A DNA stretch of 64,000 bases from Pandoraea capi (GCF_902459735.1 NZ_CABPRV010000014.1:62001-126000); one strand, 5' to 3'; positions 40,896-53,103 are shown, counted from the first letter of the stretch. The notes: generated by a model from the letters alone, not told the origin. Numbers and translations: made by a program.

Positions 40896-41765
40896 TTACT
40901 TCTTCTTCTTGCGGACGACCTTCTTGGCGGGGGCCGGAGCGTCGTCGTCCTGAACGGTCAACTGGCCGCCCGTGCCGAGGCCGCCGGCGACGGTTTGCTG
41001 CTTGTAGTTCTTCACGGCGCGCACGACGTTGTTGTACGAGTCGGTGAACGCCGCCACGATGACCTTGCCTTCGGCGGTGTTCGAGTAACCGCCGAGCGAG
41101 CCGCCGGCCGAGCTGCCGACGATGCGACCGAGCGCGCCGAAGTCCATGGCCGAGGCGCTGCCTTCTGCGGCGGCGATCTGCACGCTGGAGCGGTTGTCGA
41201 TGACGGTCAGCAGGGTGCTGGCTTCCTTCGAGTTCATGCTGCCGGCGAGTGCGCCGATGGCCGAACCGATGCCGCCCGGCAGGAGGCCGGCGAGGCTGGC
41301 GCCGGCACCGCCGGCGTTGTTATTCGTGAACGTGATCGACGGGCTGATCGCGTAGTCGGCGGCGACCATCTTGCCCTTGCCGAAGTTCGACTTGCCGCGC
41401 AGTTCGCCGGATTCCTGGAGCGAGCGTTCGCCCATGATGGTGTTCATGCCGCGACCGCGATCGACCACGACGAAGCAGTTCGATTGCTGGACGAGGAGCT
41501 TGAGCACCGGCACGGTCGAGCCGAGCTTGTACTGGCCGGTCAGCACACCGTACCACGGGGCGGACGTGTCTTCGATGACGGCGATCGTACCCAGCGGGCG
41601 ATCGCACTTCTCGAGCGTGGAGTTGGCGTTTTCGGAGTTTGCGCCGCCGGCCGAACCGGTGGCTGCCGTCTTGGCGCTGCTGCTCCCCTGGTTCATGGTC
41701 GAGCAACCCGCCATGATGCCGGCCGCAAGCAGCAGACCGGATATTTTTACGAGATGGTGTGCCAT
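40896..41765 (-). CDS. CsgG/HfaB-family outer-membrane lipoprotein
   Basis: The 289-residue protein has a lipoprotein signal with lipobox MAGC (Cys21) and a CsgG-type body: TIAVIEDTSAPWYGVL, then a nucleotide-fold-like segment VVVDRGRGMNTIMGER, a Gly/Ala-rich transmembrane-hairpin-like stretch (GASLAGLLPGGIGSAIG), and a DNRSSVQIAAAEGSA strand. CsgG forms the curli secretion pore; here no csgA, B, E or F gene is near, so a different export or assembly role is likely. The C-terminus ends in a basic KKVVRKKKK tail. Confidence 0.85.
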   Translation of the reverse strand: MAHHLVKISGLLLAAGIMAGCSTMNQGSSSAKTAATGSAGGANSENANSTLEKCDRPLGTIAVIEDTSAPWYGVLTGQYKLGSTVPVLKLLVQQSNCFVVVDRGRGMNTIMGERSLQESGELRGKSNFGKGKMVAADYAISPSITFTNNNAGGAGASLAGLLPGGIGSAIGALAGSMNSKEASTLLTVIDNRSSVQIAAAEGSASAMDFGALGRIVGSSAGGSLGGYSNTAEGKVIVAAFTDSYNNVVRAVKNYKQQTVAGGLGTGGQLTVQDDDAPAPAKKVVRKKKK

Positions 41766-42001
41766 TTTCCTAGTTCTTTAGAATGTTGTTCTGGAAAGGG
41801 CGGCGCTGCCGCACCCGCATGAAGCCTGGGTTTCGGCCAAGTCGGTGACGCCGCCGAATGCCAGGAGTCCAAAAAAGCAGGAGTGAAAGTCATTTAGGGT
41901 AGGACTCCTATGCTGAAATGCTCCGTAAGAACATTCCGCGCCGCATGCTAGCACGGGCGTAAATTGCGTAGACCCTATCAAATTTAGTGGGGATTACGAA
42001 T

Positions 42002-42044
42002 GGATTAGGTGGGTGCTTTCATTGGGATTAGGTGTGGATTAGGT
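42002..42044. repeat. Three direct copies of GGATTAGGT
   Basis: Copies lie at 42002-42010, 42025-42033 and 42036-42044, with spacings of 14 and 2 bases. The gap upstream of the CsgG-like start is about 240 bp. The repeats could be protein-binding sites or remains of a repeat; no function is shown. Confidence 0.55.
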
Positions 42045-42190
42045 AGAAACCATTAATCGATTTTCTAATCGCTCGCGAATGGACTTTGAAGCAGGGCACT
42101 GGAACGTGGTTGCCGGTTGGACGTATGGCGGCGCTGAGATGAGGCGACAGGCGAGCGTCGTGTCGAACGGAAACGAACAGCAAACAAAAA

Positions 42191-42222
42191 GCCCCGGCAG
42201 CGATCGCTGTGCGGGGCGTTTT
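42191..42222 (-). terminator. Terminator after tRNA-Arg
   Basis: Read on the minus strand, GCCCCG...CGGGGC with an inner self-complementary CAGCGATCGCTG forms a long stem at 42191-42218, followed by a T run (the A run at 42186-42190 on the plus strand). It lies about 50 bp after the tRNA 3' end. Confidence 0.8.
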
Positions 42223-42266
42223 CGTTTGGGGATGCAGTGAGGTGACGTCTCTGCGATACCGTCTTT

Positions 42267-42341
42267 TGGTCCCCCCGGCAGGAATCGAACCTGCATCTAG
42301 CGCTTAGGAGGCACTTGTTCTATCCATTGAACTACAGGGAG
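42267..42341 (-). tRNA. tRNA-Arg (anticodon CCU)
   Basis: The minus strand folds into a full cloverleaf. The acceptor stem CTCCCTG pairs with CGGGGGG (two G-T pairs), the D stem is GTTC/GAAC, the anticodon stem AGTGC/GCGCT encloses loop CTCCTAA with anticodon CCT, and the T arm is GCAGG-TTCGATT-CCTGC. The discriminator is A and CCA is encoded. It reads the AGG codon. Confidence 0.96.
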
Positions 42342-42678
42342 AGACTGGATGCTATCCAGTGGCGCGACACCCTCTGCAATCAGAGGTGCCGCTTTGTTTA
42401 TGAGGCTTTCCGGGCGATTGTGATACCCCTAACGTATCACTTCGGAACACCTTATAACCTGCTATTTCACATCGCCATTGCTACTGTTTTGCTACGGCAA
42501 GTCGGGCGACAGTGGCATCGATTGCGCAGGTAGGAACGCGTTGGCGCACCCAAGTTCGACGCGAGGGCAAGAGTATAGCAAAAACGGTTCGGGCGAAGGC
42601 CCGTACCTACGCGCATCCACCCGAATGCGGCGCGCGCTTCAGTGCTTCTGCCATCCATCATTGAGTGAGCGTTGCGTG
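42342..42678. other. 337-bp gap upstream of tRNA-Arg
   Basis: A frame that begins inside the tRNA and runs to 42533 has no recognisable product and is judged spurious. The stretch 42380-42510 is AT-richer than the region. No promoter for the tRNA could be defined with confidence, and nothing else is seen. Confidence 0.45.
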
Positions 42679-43902
42679 TCAGACGATGCCGCTCTCGCGC
42701 AGCCCGGCGATCTGCGTGTCGTCCAGCCCCAGGCGCTCGCGCAGAATGTCGTCGCTGTGCTGACCGAGCGTCGGCGGCGCGCGGTGGGCCACCGGCGGCG
42801 TCTCGCTCATCTTCATGGGACTGGCCACCAGACGCGCGACACCCCCGGACGGATGCGGCAACTCGATCGCCATCTCGCGCGCGAGCACTTGCGGGTGTGC
42901 GAAGACTTCCGGCAGCGTGTTGATCGGCCCGCACGGCACGCTTGCGACTTCCAGCCTGTCGATCCATTCGTCCTTGCCGAACTTGCGCACCATTTGCGCA
43001 AGGATCGGCACGAGCACCTCGCGATGGCGCACGCGCGACGGGTTGGTAGCGAAGCGTTCGTCGTCGGCCAGCGCTGGCTCGCCGCCCGCTTCCACAAATT
43101 TGCGGAACTGCCCGTCGTTGCCCACGGCGACGATGATCCAGCCGTCATCGCCCGTCTGAAACGTCTGATACGGAACGATGTTCGGATGCGCATTGCTCCA
43201 GCGCACCGGCGCCTTCTCGCTGGCGAGATAGTTGGTGTTCATGTTCGCGAGCATCGCGACCTGCGTATCGAGCAGCGCCATGTCGATGTACTGGCCCACG
43301 CCCGTGCGGTCGCGATGGGTGAGGGCGGCCATGATGGCGATGGTGGCATACATGCCGGTCATGAGGTCGGCGATAGCGACCCCGGCCTTCTGCGGGCCGC
43401 CACCGGGCAGCCCGTCGCGCTCGCCGGTAATGCTCATGAAGCCGCCAATGCCCTGCACGATGAAGTCGTAACCGGCGCGCGACGCGTGCGGGCCGGTCTG
43501 GCCGAAGCCAGTGACGGAGCAGTAGACGAGATCGGGTTTGACGGCCTTGAGCGAGGCGTAATCGAGACCGTACTTCGCCAGTTGACCGACCTTGTAGTTC
43601 TCGACGACGACGTCGCTTTGCGCCGCGAGCGAACGCACGATGGCCTGACCTTCGGGGCGGGAAATGTCCAGCGTAAGGGAGCGCTTGTTGCGGTTGGCCG
43701 CGAGGTAGTACGCGGCCTCTGTCGTGTCGCGGCCTTCGGCGTCGCGTTGGTAGGGCGGGCCCCAGCGACGGGTATCGTCGCCGGCGCCGGGGCGCTCGAC
43801 CTTGATGACGTCTGCGCCCAGATCGGCCAGATTCTGCGTCGCCCACGGTCCGGCCAGCACCCTTGAGAGGTCCAGTACCCGGATATGACTCAGCGCACCC
43901 AT
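42679..43902 (-). CDS. Class III (CaiB/BaiF) CoA transferase
   Basis: The 407-residue protein has the family start [32 protein letters not shown], the [15 protein letters not shown] segment and the [13 protein letters not shown] region near the active-site Asp. It uses CoA exchange to activate a carboxylic acid. AAGGAGAGAG precedes the ATG. It stands alone beside alaS with no clear pathway partners, and is a distant paralogue of the transferase at 8990-10273. The acid acted on is unknown; succinyl-CoA-dependent transfer to a dicarboxylate is typical of close relatives. Confidence 0.93.
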   Translation of the reverse strand: MGALSHIRVLDLSRVLAGPWATQNLADLGADVIKVERPGAGDDTRRWGPPYQRDAEGRDTTEAAYYLAANRNKRSLTLDISRPEGQAIVRSLAAQSDVVVENYKVGQLAKYGLDYASLKAVKPDLVYCSVTGFGQTGPHASRAGYDFIVQGIGGFMSITGERDGLPGGGPQKAGVAIADLMTGMYATIAIMAALTHRDRTGVGQYIDMALLDTQVAMLANMNTNYLASEKAPVRWSNAHPNIVPYQTFQTGDDGWIIVAVGNDGQFRKFVEAGGEPALADDERFATNPSRVRHREVLVPILAQMVRKFGKDEWIDRLEVASVPCGPINTLPEVFAHPQVLAREMAIELPHPSGGVARLVASPMKMSETPPVAHRAPPTLGQHSDDILRERLGLDDTQIAGLRESGIV

Positions 43903-44077
43903 CGTTCGCTCTCTCCTTGATTCTTGTCGTTTGACGGACGGTTCGCGCCAAAATTCGGAACATCGTTTTGCATTGCGGAACTTGTGGGCGAGAGTCTACG
44001 TCCGTCGGTTTGCGCATGACCAGCACCGTTTCGCACTGCGGTTGGCGGCACAACGCCGTGGAAAGATCGATTTCCCG

Positions 44078-44083
44078 TATAAT
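44078..44083 (+). promoter_or_regulatory. Probable alaS -10 element
   Basis: TATAAT lies 63 bp before the alaS ATG in an otherwise GC-rich gap divergent from the CoA-transferase gene. No good -35 is seen at the standard spacing. Confidence 0.4.
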
Positions 44084-44146
44084 CAAAAGTTTGCAAAATA
44101 CCCCGCCAGGCTTAGCTCGCCCGGTCCCCACGCTCCCACGCACCCT

Positions 44147-46771
<2,625 letters not shown>

Positions 46772-46868
46772 TCGTTCGTTGGTGATTCGATCGTGCCTCG
46801 ATCGTGATTCGATGAGGCGGCCGTGAAACGTTAGGTCGCCCCACCGGACCGATCGGGCAGGAACAAGC

Positions 46869-46896
46869 AAAACGCGCACTTCGGTGCGCGTTTTGC
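46869..46896 (+). terminator. Rho-independent terminator after alaS
   Basis: AAAACGCGCAC-TTCG-GTGCGCGTTTT is a perfect 11-base-pair stem with a stable TTCG tetraloop, ending in T. It lies 98 bp after the alaS stop. Confidence 0.9.
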
Positions 46897-47227
46897 GTTT
46901 TGTGCCCGCAAGTCGTGTCTCGCTTCCGGTCTGCAGCGAGATGTTGACGCGCTACGATGGCCGCGTCGGCGTCAGGTGGCCTGACAGGCGGGCAGTACAG
47001 TTTCGTTTCCGGAAATGATGTGCGCGTGCCGGACATCAATGTTGCGTGCAGCGCGTGGCAATGCCCTGCGGTGCGCAGGGGAACCATCGCATCCGGCAAT
47101 GGTTTGCATGTAAAGTATTCAATACGTTGCGCGCGTACGAAGAAATGCAGAAAACATCCAACGAAGCATTCGCGCGGCAGACGTTCGCTCTCGTTTGTTC
47201 TCATTCGCCTGCGGGCCAGCCATCGCC
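46897..47227. other. 331-bp gap before the YbfB-type MFS gene
   Basis: No gene, repeat or RNA structure is recognised beyond the alaS terminator. The stretch is presumed to contain the promoter of the MFS gene; 47100-47140 is its most AT-rich part. Confidence 0.45.
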
Positions 47228-48475
47228 ATGTCAGCCACACTCGCCAGTTCCGATCCGGTTTCCTCGACGTTGCCCCAACCCACACCAGAGCGGGCGGCGT
47301 GGCGCATTGCCTTGTCGTGCATGCTTGCGTTGTCGGTGGCCATGGGCATTGGCCGCTTCGCCTTCACGCCGATGTTGCCGCTCATGCTGCACGAGCACCT
47401 CACCGACATTCAGCACGGTAGCTGGCTCGCGTCGCTTAACTATGCCGGGTATTTCGTCGGTGCCCTTTCGTGTATGTGGTTGCATTTCACGCCGACGCTC
47501 ATCATCCGTTTCGCGCTGGCCGCGACCGTCGCGCTGACGCTGGCGATGGGACTGCTCGAATCGTTTGCCGTATGGGCGGTCGTGCGTACGCTGGCGGGCG
47601 TGATGAGCGCATGGGCAATGGTGTTCTCGGCGGGCTGGGGTTTTCGCAAGCTGGCGGAATTGCGCATGCCGAGTCTGGGCGGCGTGATGTTCGCGGGCCC
47701 GGGTGCCGGCATCGTGGTGACGGGCCTGCTCGCAAGCCTGAACGAAGCGCTTGGGTGGCCTGCGCGCGGCGGCTGGTTGCTCTGTGGTGCTCTCGCGCTG
47801 CTGTTGCTCGCGCTCATCTGGCGGACGTTCGTTGCCGATGCGCCGAACATGTCGGATGCGGCCAAGTCGGCCGACGCCGGAAAATCAGCGCCTGCGCCCG
47901 CCATCAACCACGGCAGTGGCGAGAGCGTGATTTCCGTCACGATCCTGTACAGCTTCGCCGGGTTCGGTTACATCATCACCGCGACCTTTCTGCCGGTGAT
48001 CGCGCGTCAGGCGTTGCCGGGCTCGCCGTGGCCCGATCTGTTCTTTCCGCTGCTCGGGCTCATGGTGATTCCGGGTGCCATCATCGGAGCACGCGCGCCG
48101 CTCACATGGGATAACCGTCTGTTGCTGGCGGTGTGTTACGTCATGCAGGGGCTGGGTGTCGGTATCGGCATCGTGTTTCCGAATGTCGCGGGCTTCGCCG
48201 TTGGCAGCGTGCTCGTGGGACTGCCGTTCACGGCGATTACCGTGTATGCGGTTCGCGAGTGCCGTCGTTTGCGTGGGGACAATGCCAATGGCCTGATCGG
48301 ACTCGTGACGGCATCCTACGGTATCGGGCAGATCGTCGGTCCGCTGGTCGCCGCGCCGCTCGTGGCCGCGACAGGCGGTTTCACAACGGCGCTGCTGTGC
48401 GCCAGCGGCGTGCTGGTGCTCGGCGCGGTCGGCTTCGTGTGGGACTGGCGTCGGTCGCTCGAACGTGCGCCCTGA
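47228..48475 (+). CDS. YbfB/YjiJ-family MFS transporter
   Basis: The 415-residue protein has twelve hydrophobic segments and the family opening ALSVAMGIGRFAFTPMLPLM, which distinguishes YbfB/YjiJ proteins from other MFS groups. Later segments include ASLNYAGYFVGAL and GSVLVGLPFTAITVYAVRE. The substrate of this family is not established; it is expected to be in the inner membrane. An in-frame ATG at 47195 is possible, but the site at 47228 fits the usual N-terminus. It precedes a class II aldolase gene. Confidence 0.88.
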   Translation: MSATLASSDPVSSTLPQPTPERAAWRIALSCMLALSVAMGIGRFAFTPMLPLMLHEHLTDIQHGSWLASLNYAGYFVGALSCMWLHFTPTLIIRFALAATVALTLAMGLLESFAVWAVVRTLAGVMSAWAMVFSAGWGFRKLAELRMPSLGGVMFAGPGAGIVVTGLLASLNEALGWPARGGWLLCGALALLLLALIWRTFVADAPNMSDAAKSADAGKSAPAPAINHGSGESVISVTILYSFAGFGYIITATFLPVIARQALPGSPWPDLFFPLLGLMVIPGAIIGARAPLTWDNRLLLAVCYVMQGLGVGIGIVFPNVAGFAVGSVLVGLPFTAITVYAVRECRRLRGDNANGLIGLVTASYGIGQIVGPLVAAPLVAATGGFTTALLCASGVLVLGAVGFVWDWRRSLERAP

Positions 48476-48601
48476 ATCGAGCCGGCGCGGGCGAGCTGCG
48501 TCGGGATCTGCGTCGAACCGGCAACGCGCGAGACGCGCAGGTGAGCGGGCCGGACCCATCGCCCTGACATCGCTCGCAAGCCGTGTTCGTGATATCGGCT
48601 C

Positions 48602-49396
48602 ATGGACCTTTCCAGAGAATTGCGTATGTCTTTTACCCTGAAGGCCGGCCGAAAGGCCGCCACCGTGATGAGCGACGAGGAACGCCGGATGCGCGTCGAT
48701 CTCGCCGCCTGCTATCGCCTCGTTGCACTGAACAGCTGGGACGACCTGATTTACACCCACATTTCGGCGATGGTGCCTGGCGAACCCGGACACTTTCTCA
48801 TCAACCCGTTTGGGCTCGCTTTCGATGAGGTGAGTGCGTCGAATCTCGTGAAGATCACCATGAACGGCGAGATCGTGGGCGAGAGCGAGCACCCGGTCAA
48901 CGTGACTGGGTTCGCGCTGCACGGGGCAGTGCACGCCGCCCGCCCGGATGCGGTGTGCGTCATGCATCTGCACAATACGGCGGGCATTGCCGTGTCGATC
49001 CAGCCGCATGGTCTGCTGCCGATCTCGCAACATGCGCTGCGTTTTCACGAGCGCATCGGCTATCACGATTACGAAGGGCTGGCGTTCTCGCCGTCCGAGG
49101 GCGAGCGGCTCACGACCTCGCTGGGTCCGCACCCGGCCATGTTGCTGCGCAATCATGGCACCCTGACGCTCGGTCGCACCGTGGCCGAAGCGTTCGTGCT
49201 GATGGCAACGCTCATCAAGGCGTGCGAGATCCAGTTACAGGCGCTCGCCGGCGGCGCTGCGCCGAACCTGCCCAGCCCTGCGGTACAGGACAAGACGGCG
49301 ATTCAACTGGAAGACGGTGGTGCGATCGAGGGCGTGCTGGAGTGGCCCGCACTGCTGCGCAAACTCGATAGAATAGATGCCTCGTTTCGCGATTGA
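48602..49396 (+). CDS. Class II aldolase/adducin-family protein
   Basis: The 264-residue protein has the class II aldolase fold. The zinc His residues are seen in VMHLHNTAG (HxH) and LRNHGTLTLG, and DDLIYTHISAMVPG is the N-terminal phosphate or carboxylate loop. Relatives include fuculose-phosphate aldolase and ribulose-5-phosphate epimerase, but the adducin-like proteins of this length in beta-proteobacteria lack proven substrates. An ATG 24 bases on (48626) is also possible. It precedes a small tautomerase gene. Confidence 0.88.
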   Translation: MDLSRELRMSFTLKAGRKAATVMSDEERRMRVDLAACYRLVALNSWDDLIYTHISAMVPGEPGHFLINPFGLAFDEVSASNLVKITMNGEIVGESEHPVNVTGFALHGAVHAARPDAVCVMHLHNTAGIAVSIQPHGLLPISQHALRFHERIGYHDYEGLAFSPSEGERLTTSLGPHPAMLLRNHGTLTLGRTVAEAFVLMATLIKACEIQLQALAGGAAPNLPSPAVQDKTAIQLEDGGAIEGVLEWPALLRKLDRIDASFRD

Positions 49397-49541
49397 CGCA
49401 TCCGCTGCCGGGGCGGATATCCGAAACGTGCGGCACCGCTGCGACTCACATCGAAGGGAGGGCGCGCAGGGAGTGCAGGACGCGCAGAGCGCGGCGTGGC
49501 CGAAGCCCGATTCCAAGAACGATATAAGGAGATAGATCGCA

Positions 49542-49730
49542 ATGCCAACGTTTCACGTCGAGATGTTCGAGGGGCGTACCGTCGAGCAAAAACGCGCATT
49601 CGTCAAAGCTGTCACGCAAGCGGCGGTCGAGACGATCGGTTGCACGCCGGAGTCCGTCGACATCATCATTACCGACGTCAAGCCGGAGAACTGGTCTACG
49701 GGCGGCACGCTCTGGTCGGATCCGCGCTGA
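49542..49730 (+). CDS. 4-oxalocrotonate tautomerase-family protein
   Basis: The 62-residue protein is a single 4-OT unit. It starts MPTFHVEMFEGR, so Pro1 is the expected catalytic base; the helix VEQKRAFVKAVTQAAVETIG and final strand VDIIITDVKPENW follow. Members turn over enol/keto acids as hexamers. AAGGAGATAG precedes the ATG. It lies between class II aldolase and threonine aldolase genes on the same strand, which may be one transcript. Confidence 0.93.
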   Translation: MPTFHVEMFEGRTVEQKRAFVKAVTQAAVETIGCTPESVDIIITDVKPENWSTGGTLWSDPR

Positions 49731-49839
49731 GCGGGGCGGTCGTCTACCGTCCGCTGAATTCGGTTAGGCCGGCACGGGTTGCCGGAAAGTCTGAGGCGGG
49801 GGCTCGTGTGGAGTCCCCCGTCGTTTTGAAGAGGTCGTC

Positions 49840-50961
49840 ATGTCGCAAGCCCCGTCCCCGTCCGTACCGAACATCAACGCCGCAGCCGTCACCGCACCCA
49901 ATGACGGCGCGTCGCAAACGCCTCAGCACTTCGCCTCGGACAATTACGCCGGGATATGCCCGGAGGCCATGCGATATCTGGTCGAAGCGAACGCCAGCGG
50001 TCACGAGGTCTCTTACGGCGACGATACCTGGACGCAGCGCGTGTGCGACGGCATTCGTCAACTGTTCGACACGGACTGCGAGGTCTTCTTCGTTTTCAAT
50101 GGCACGGCGGCAAATTCGCTCGCACTGGCGTCGTTGTCGCAGTCGTATCACTCCGTCATTTGCCACGAACTGGCGCACGTCGAAACAGACGAATGCGGTG
50201 GTCCGGAATTCTTCTCCAACGGCGCGAAGCTGCTGACCGCACGCGGGCGGGAGAACAATGGCAAGCTTACGCCGGACGCCGTCGAGTCCGTCATCAATCG
50301 CCGTTCGGACATCCACTTTCCGAAACCGAAGGTCGTCACGCTCACGCAGGCAACCGAAGTCGGTACGGTCTACAGCGTCGATGAGATCAAGGCGATTGCG
50401 GCGGTGGCGAAGCGTCGCAATCTGCGCGTGCACATGGACGGCGCGCGTTTTGCCAACGCGGTGGCGACCCTGGGCTGTCATCCTGGCGACGTTACCTGGC
50501 GCGCCGGGGTCGACGTGCTGTGCTTTGGCGGCACGAAGAACGGCCTGCCGGTAGGCGAGGCCGTCGTCTTCTTCAACCGGGCGCTGGCCGAGGATTTTGC
50601 TTACCGTGTGAAGCAGGCGGGCCAGTTGGCGTCGAAGATGCGCTTCATTTCCGCGCCGTGGCTCGGCATGCTGGAGAACGATACGTGGCTGCGCCATGCG
50701 CGCCACGCGAACGATATGGCACAGTTGCTCGCGAGCCGTATTCGCAATATCCCCGGCGTGTCGATCATGTTTGAGACGCAGGCTAACGGCGTGTTCGCCG
50801 AACTCCCGGCGCATGTGATCGAGGCGCTGCGGGCCAAGGGCTGGCGCTTTTACACGTTCATCGGCGCCGGCGGCTGCCGCTTCATGTGCGCATGGGATAC
50901 GCGTGTCGACACGGTCGAGCGTCTGGCCGCGGATATTCGCGCATTGAGCACGAAGGGGTAA
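49840..50961 (+). CDS. Low-specificity L-threonine aldolase
   Basis: The 373-residue PLP enzyme fits the beta-eliminating lyase/threonine aldolase family. The opening is FASDNYAGICPEAMRYLVEA, the Asp that binds PLP is in HMDGARFANA, and the Schiff-base Lys is in CFGGTKNGLPVGEA. It splits threonine or allo-threonine into glycine and acetaldehyde. A GAAGAGG site precedes the ATG. It converges with the ClC gene; the gap is short and no terminator with T run is seen. Confidence 0.93.
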   Translation: MSQAPSPSVPNINAAAVTAPNDGASQTPQHFASDNYAGICPEAMRYLVEANASGHEVSYGDDTWTQRVCDGIRQLFDTDCEVFFVFNGTAANSLALASLSQSYHSVICHELAHVETDECGGPEFFSNGAKLLTARGRENNGKLTPDAVESVINRRSDIHFPKPKVVTLTQATEVGTVYSVDEIKAIAAVAKRRNLRVHMDGARFANAVATLGCHPGDVTWRAGVDVLCFGGTKNGLPVGEAVVFFNRALAEDFAYRVKQAGQLASKMRFISAPWLGMLENDTWLRHARHANDMAQLLASRIRNIPGVSIMFETQANGVFAELPAHVIEALRAKGWRFYTFIGAGGCRFMCAWDTRVDTVERLAADIRALSTKG

Positions 50962-51019
50962 AGCGTCACTCTCACTTCCGGCTGCCGACATCGGATGGCA
51001 CGCCGGCGGTGATGCCCGC

Positions 51020-52474
51020 TCAGGCCTGTCGCGGCGCCGGTACGGTCGGCGTCAGAAAGCGGTGCGCCAGCGTGTGGTAGAACGACGGGGCAATGGTCCG
51101 CGAGACTTGTGTCGACAGTAGCGCAACGGCCATGAGCGGAATCACCATCTGATGGCCATCGATCATCTCCATGACGATCACGAACGACGTAATCGGCGAT
51201 TGCGTGACGGCGGCCAGATAGCCGACCATGCACAGCGCAGCCATGGCTGGTAGCGGCACCACCGACGTCATGTGCGCCATGACGTTGCCCAGGCCTGCAC
51301 CGATCGCCAGCGACGGCGCGAAAATGCCGCCCGGAATCCCCGACAGGTACGACACACACAGCGCGGCGAATTTCAGCACGGCGTATAACGGCGAGAGCGC
51401 GGTGTGCGATTCCAGCAGACCACGGGCTTCGGCATAACCGCTGCCGAATGTCGTGCCGCCCGAGGCGACGCCGATTACCGCAATGGCAAGGCCGCAAACC
51501 AATGCGAAGCGCACCGGGTGCGCGCGGCGCATGTCGACCAGTGCCCTGGGCATCCAGCGAGGTACGTTGAGCATCAACCAGCCGAATACACCTCCAGCTA
51601 CGCCGGTGAGCAGACTCGCCACGATGAGCACGGGGATCAGCGTCCACTGAAAGTCGCTGATCGCCTTGATCTGGCCGAAGTACAGATAGTTGCCTTGCAG
51701 GCCGAGCGCCACGACGCCGGAGAAGATGATTGCCGTGATGAGCGTGCCGCTGTTGCGTGCAACGAAACTGCGGCTCAGCTCCTCGATGGCAAAAACGACA
51801 CCCGCGAGCGGTGTATTGAACGCCGCTGCCAGACCGGCGGCCGCCCCGGCGAGCGTCAGTTGGCGTTCGATGTGAACGCTGCTGCGTCGATAGCCGCGAC
51901 GCATGGCGTACATGAGCGAGGCGCCGATCTGTACCGTCGGACCTTCGCGTCCGATGGTGAAGCCGCAAAGGATGCCGAGAAACGAGACCGCCATCTTGCC
52001 GAACATGATGCGCAGCGTCAGCAGCGACTTCGACAGTCGCGAGTCCTGAAGCGTGGCAATTACCTGCGGAATTCCGCTGCCCTCAGAGCCCCTGAAGAAC
52101 GTTTGCGTGAGCCAGATTGCCAGCGCTGCGCCAAGCGGTGTGACGATCAGCGGTAGCCAGAAGCCATGCGCGAGCATGCGCTGGAAGAGCTCGAAGCCGA
52201 AATCCACCAGTTTGGCGTACGCCACGGAGACGAGTCCGACGAGGACCGCGCCGAGCCAGAATACGCCGTAGTTGTGCCAGAGCCGGCGGGAGCGTCGCAC
52301 ACCGCGTTGGGTCAGTCGGGTCGACAGCGAGGCCGCAGGCGCGGGGGCTGACGAAGACGGCGAAGATGGCGAAGACGGGGAATCCGGAGTAGCGTCGGAA
52401 GAGGAGGCGTTCGGCGGAATATCGGACACGGGCCGTGGACGAAAATTGAAAGACGTTCGCCGATTATACGCCAC
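51020..52474 (-). CDS. ClC-family chloride channel/antiporter
   Basis: The 484-residue membrane protein has all ClC selectivity motifs: GSGIPQV, GREGPTVQIG with the gating Glu, and GGIFAPSLAIG. The internal proton-site Glu of ClC-ec1 has a match in AGVVFAIEEL, so exchange of Cl for H is plausible. The N-terminus has about 35 low-complexity residues with SPSSPSSPSS, encoded by 9-base repeats near 52345-52380. The start is GTG without a clear ribosome site; another GTG at 52429 is equally possible. Confidence 0.92.
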   Translation of the reverse strand: MAYNRRTSFNFRPRPVSDIPPNASSSDATPDSPSSPSSPSSSAPAPAASLSTRLTQRGVRRSRRLWHNYGVFWLGAVLVGLVSVAYAKLVDFGFELFQRMLAHGFWLPLIVTPLGAALAIWLTQTFFRGSEGSGIPQVIATLQDSRLSKSLLTLRIMFGKMAVSFLGILCGFTIGREGPTVQIGASLMYAMRRGYRRSSVHIERQLTLAGAAAGLAAAFNTPLAGVVFAIEELSRSFVARNSGTLITAIIFSGVVALGLQGNYLYFGQIKAISDFQWTLIPVLIVASLLTGVAGGVFGWLMLNVPRWMPRALVDMRRAHPVRFALVCGLAIAVIGVASGGTTFGSGYAEARGLLESHTALSPLYAVLKFAALCVSYLSGIPGGIFAPSLAIGAGLGNVMAHMTSVVPLPAMAALCMVGYLAAVTQSPITSFVIVMEMIDGHQMVIPLMAVALLSTQVSRTIAPSFYHTLAHRFLTPTVPAPRQA

Positions 52475-52572
52475 GACATTTGTGGGCTTGGTCCGAAGAC
52501 GTCTCGGAATTCACCGAATGTGCAGCGCGTCATGAGTTCATTTAAGATATTCGAATTCGCTGAAGAACGATC

Positions 52573-53103
52573 ATGAACGAACTCATCTTTTGTCCCCGCT
52601 GTGCCTCAGCCCTTGATTCACGTGACGTGGCCGGGCGTATTCGCCGCGCCTGCCCTGACAACGCATGCGGTTTCGTCCACTGGGATAATCCGCTGCCGGT
52701 GGTGGCGGGACTCGTCGAATATCGCGGACAAATCCTGCTGGCGCGCAACGCGGCATGGACCGAGGGTATGTTCGCACTCATTACCGGTTTTCTCGAGCGT
52801 GACGAAACGCCGGAAGACGGTATTCGCCGTGAGATCAAGGAAGAAACGAACCTGGAAGCCGATGTGATTTCGCTGCTCGGCGTCTACGAGTTCATGCGCA
52901 AGAACGAGCTGATCATCGCCTATCACGCTGTGTGCGACGGCGATATTCGCCTCTCGGAGGAACTCGCAGAATTTCGGCTGGTGGCGCCGCATCAGGTGCG
53001 TCCGTGGCGAGCCGGCACCGGGCACGCGGTGGCCGAATGGCTGCGTCGACGCAATTTGCCCATCGAATACGTCGATTCCGCGCGCCTGTCGATCGCAGAG
53101 TGA
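52573..53103 (+). CDS. NUDIX hydrolase with N-terminal zinc ribbon
   Basis: The 176-residue protein has a Cys4 zinc ribbon (FCPRC and ACPDNACG) followed by a NUDIX domain. The box is complete: GFLERDETPEDGIRREIKEETNL. This layout matches the NudC-like and related bacterial proteins, but without the longer NudC N-terminal domain, so NADH decapping cannot be claimed. It is divergent from the ClC gene and is followed by tusA. Confidence 0.9.
   Translation: MNELIFCPRCASALDSRDVAGRIRRACPDNACGFVHWDNPLPVVAGLVEYRGQILLARNAAWTEGMFALITGFLERDETPEDGIRREIKEETNLEADVISLLGVYEFMRKNELIIAYHAVCDGDIRLSEELAEFRLVAPHQVRPWRAGTGHAVAEWLRRRNLPIEYVDSARLSIAE

Larger units (their letters stand above)
41766..42266. other. 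500-bp gap between CsgG-like gene and tRNA-Arg
   Basis: No gene is seen. It is AT-richer than its surroundings between 41930 and 42080. It contains three direct copies of GGATTAGGT and the terminator of the tRNA, both listed separately. This is the 3' side of the tRNA gene, where integrative elements usually insert, but I found no integrase or att duplicate. Confidence 0.5.

Noticed and set aside
42380-42530. Possible integrase remnant beside tRNA-Arg
   Set aside because: I looked for tyrosine-recombinase motifs on both strands and found none; only the location is suggestive.
42315-42533. Short frame starting inside tRNA-Arg
   Set aside because: It begins within the tRNA on the opposite strand and matches nothing; a coding role is improbable.
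52345-52380. 9-bp repeats in the N-terminal part of the ClC gene
   Set aside because: They encode a simple Ser/Pro linker and are explained by low-complexity coding sequence.
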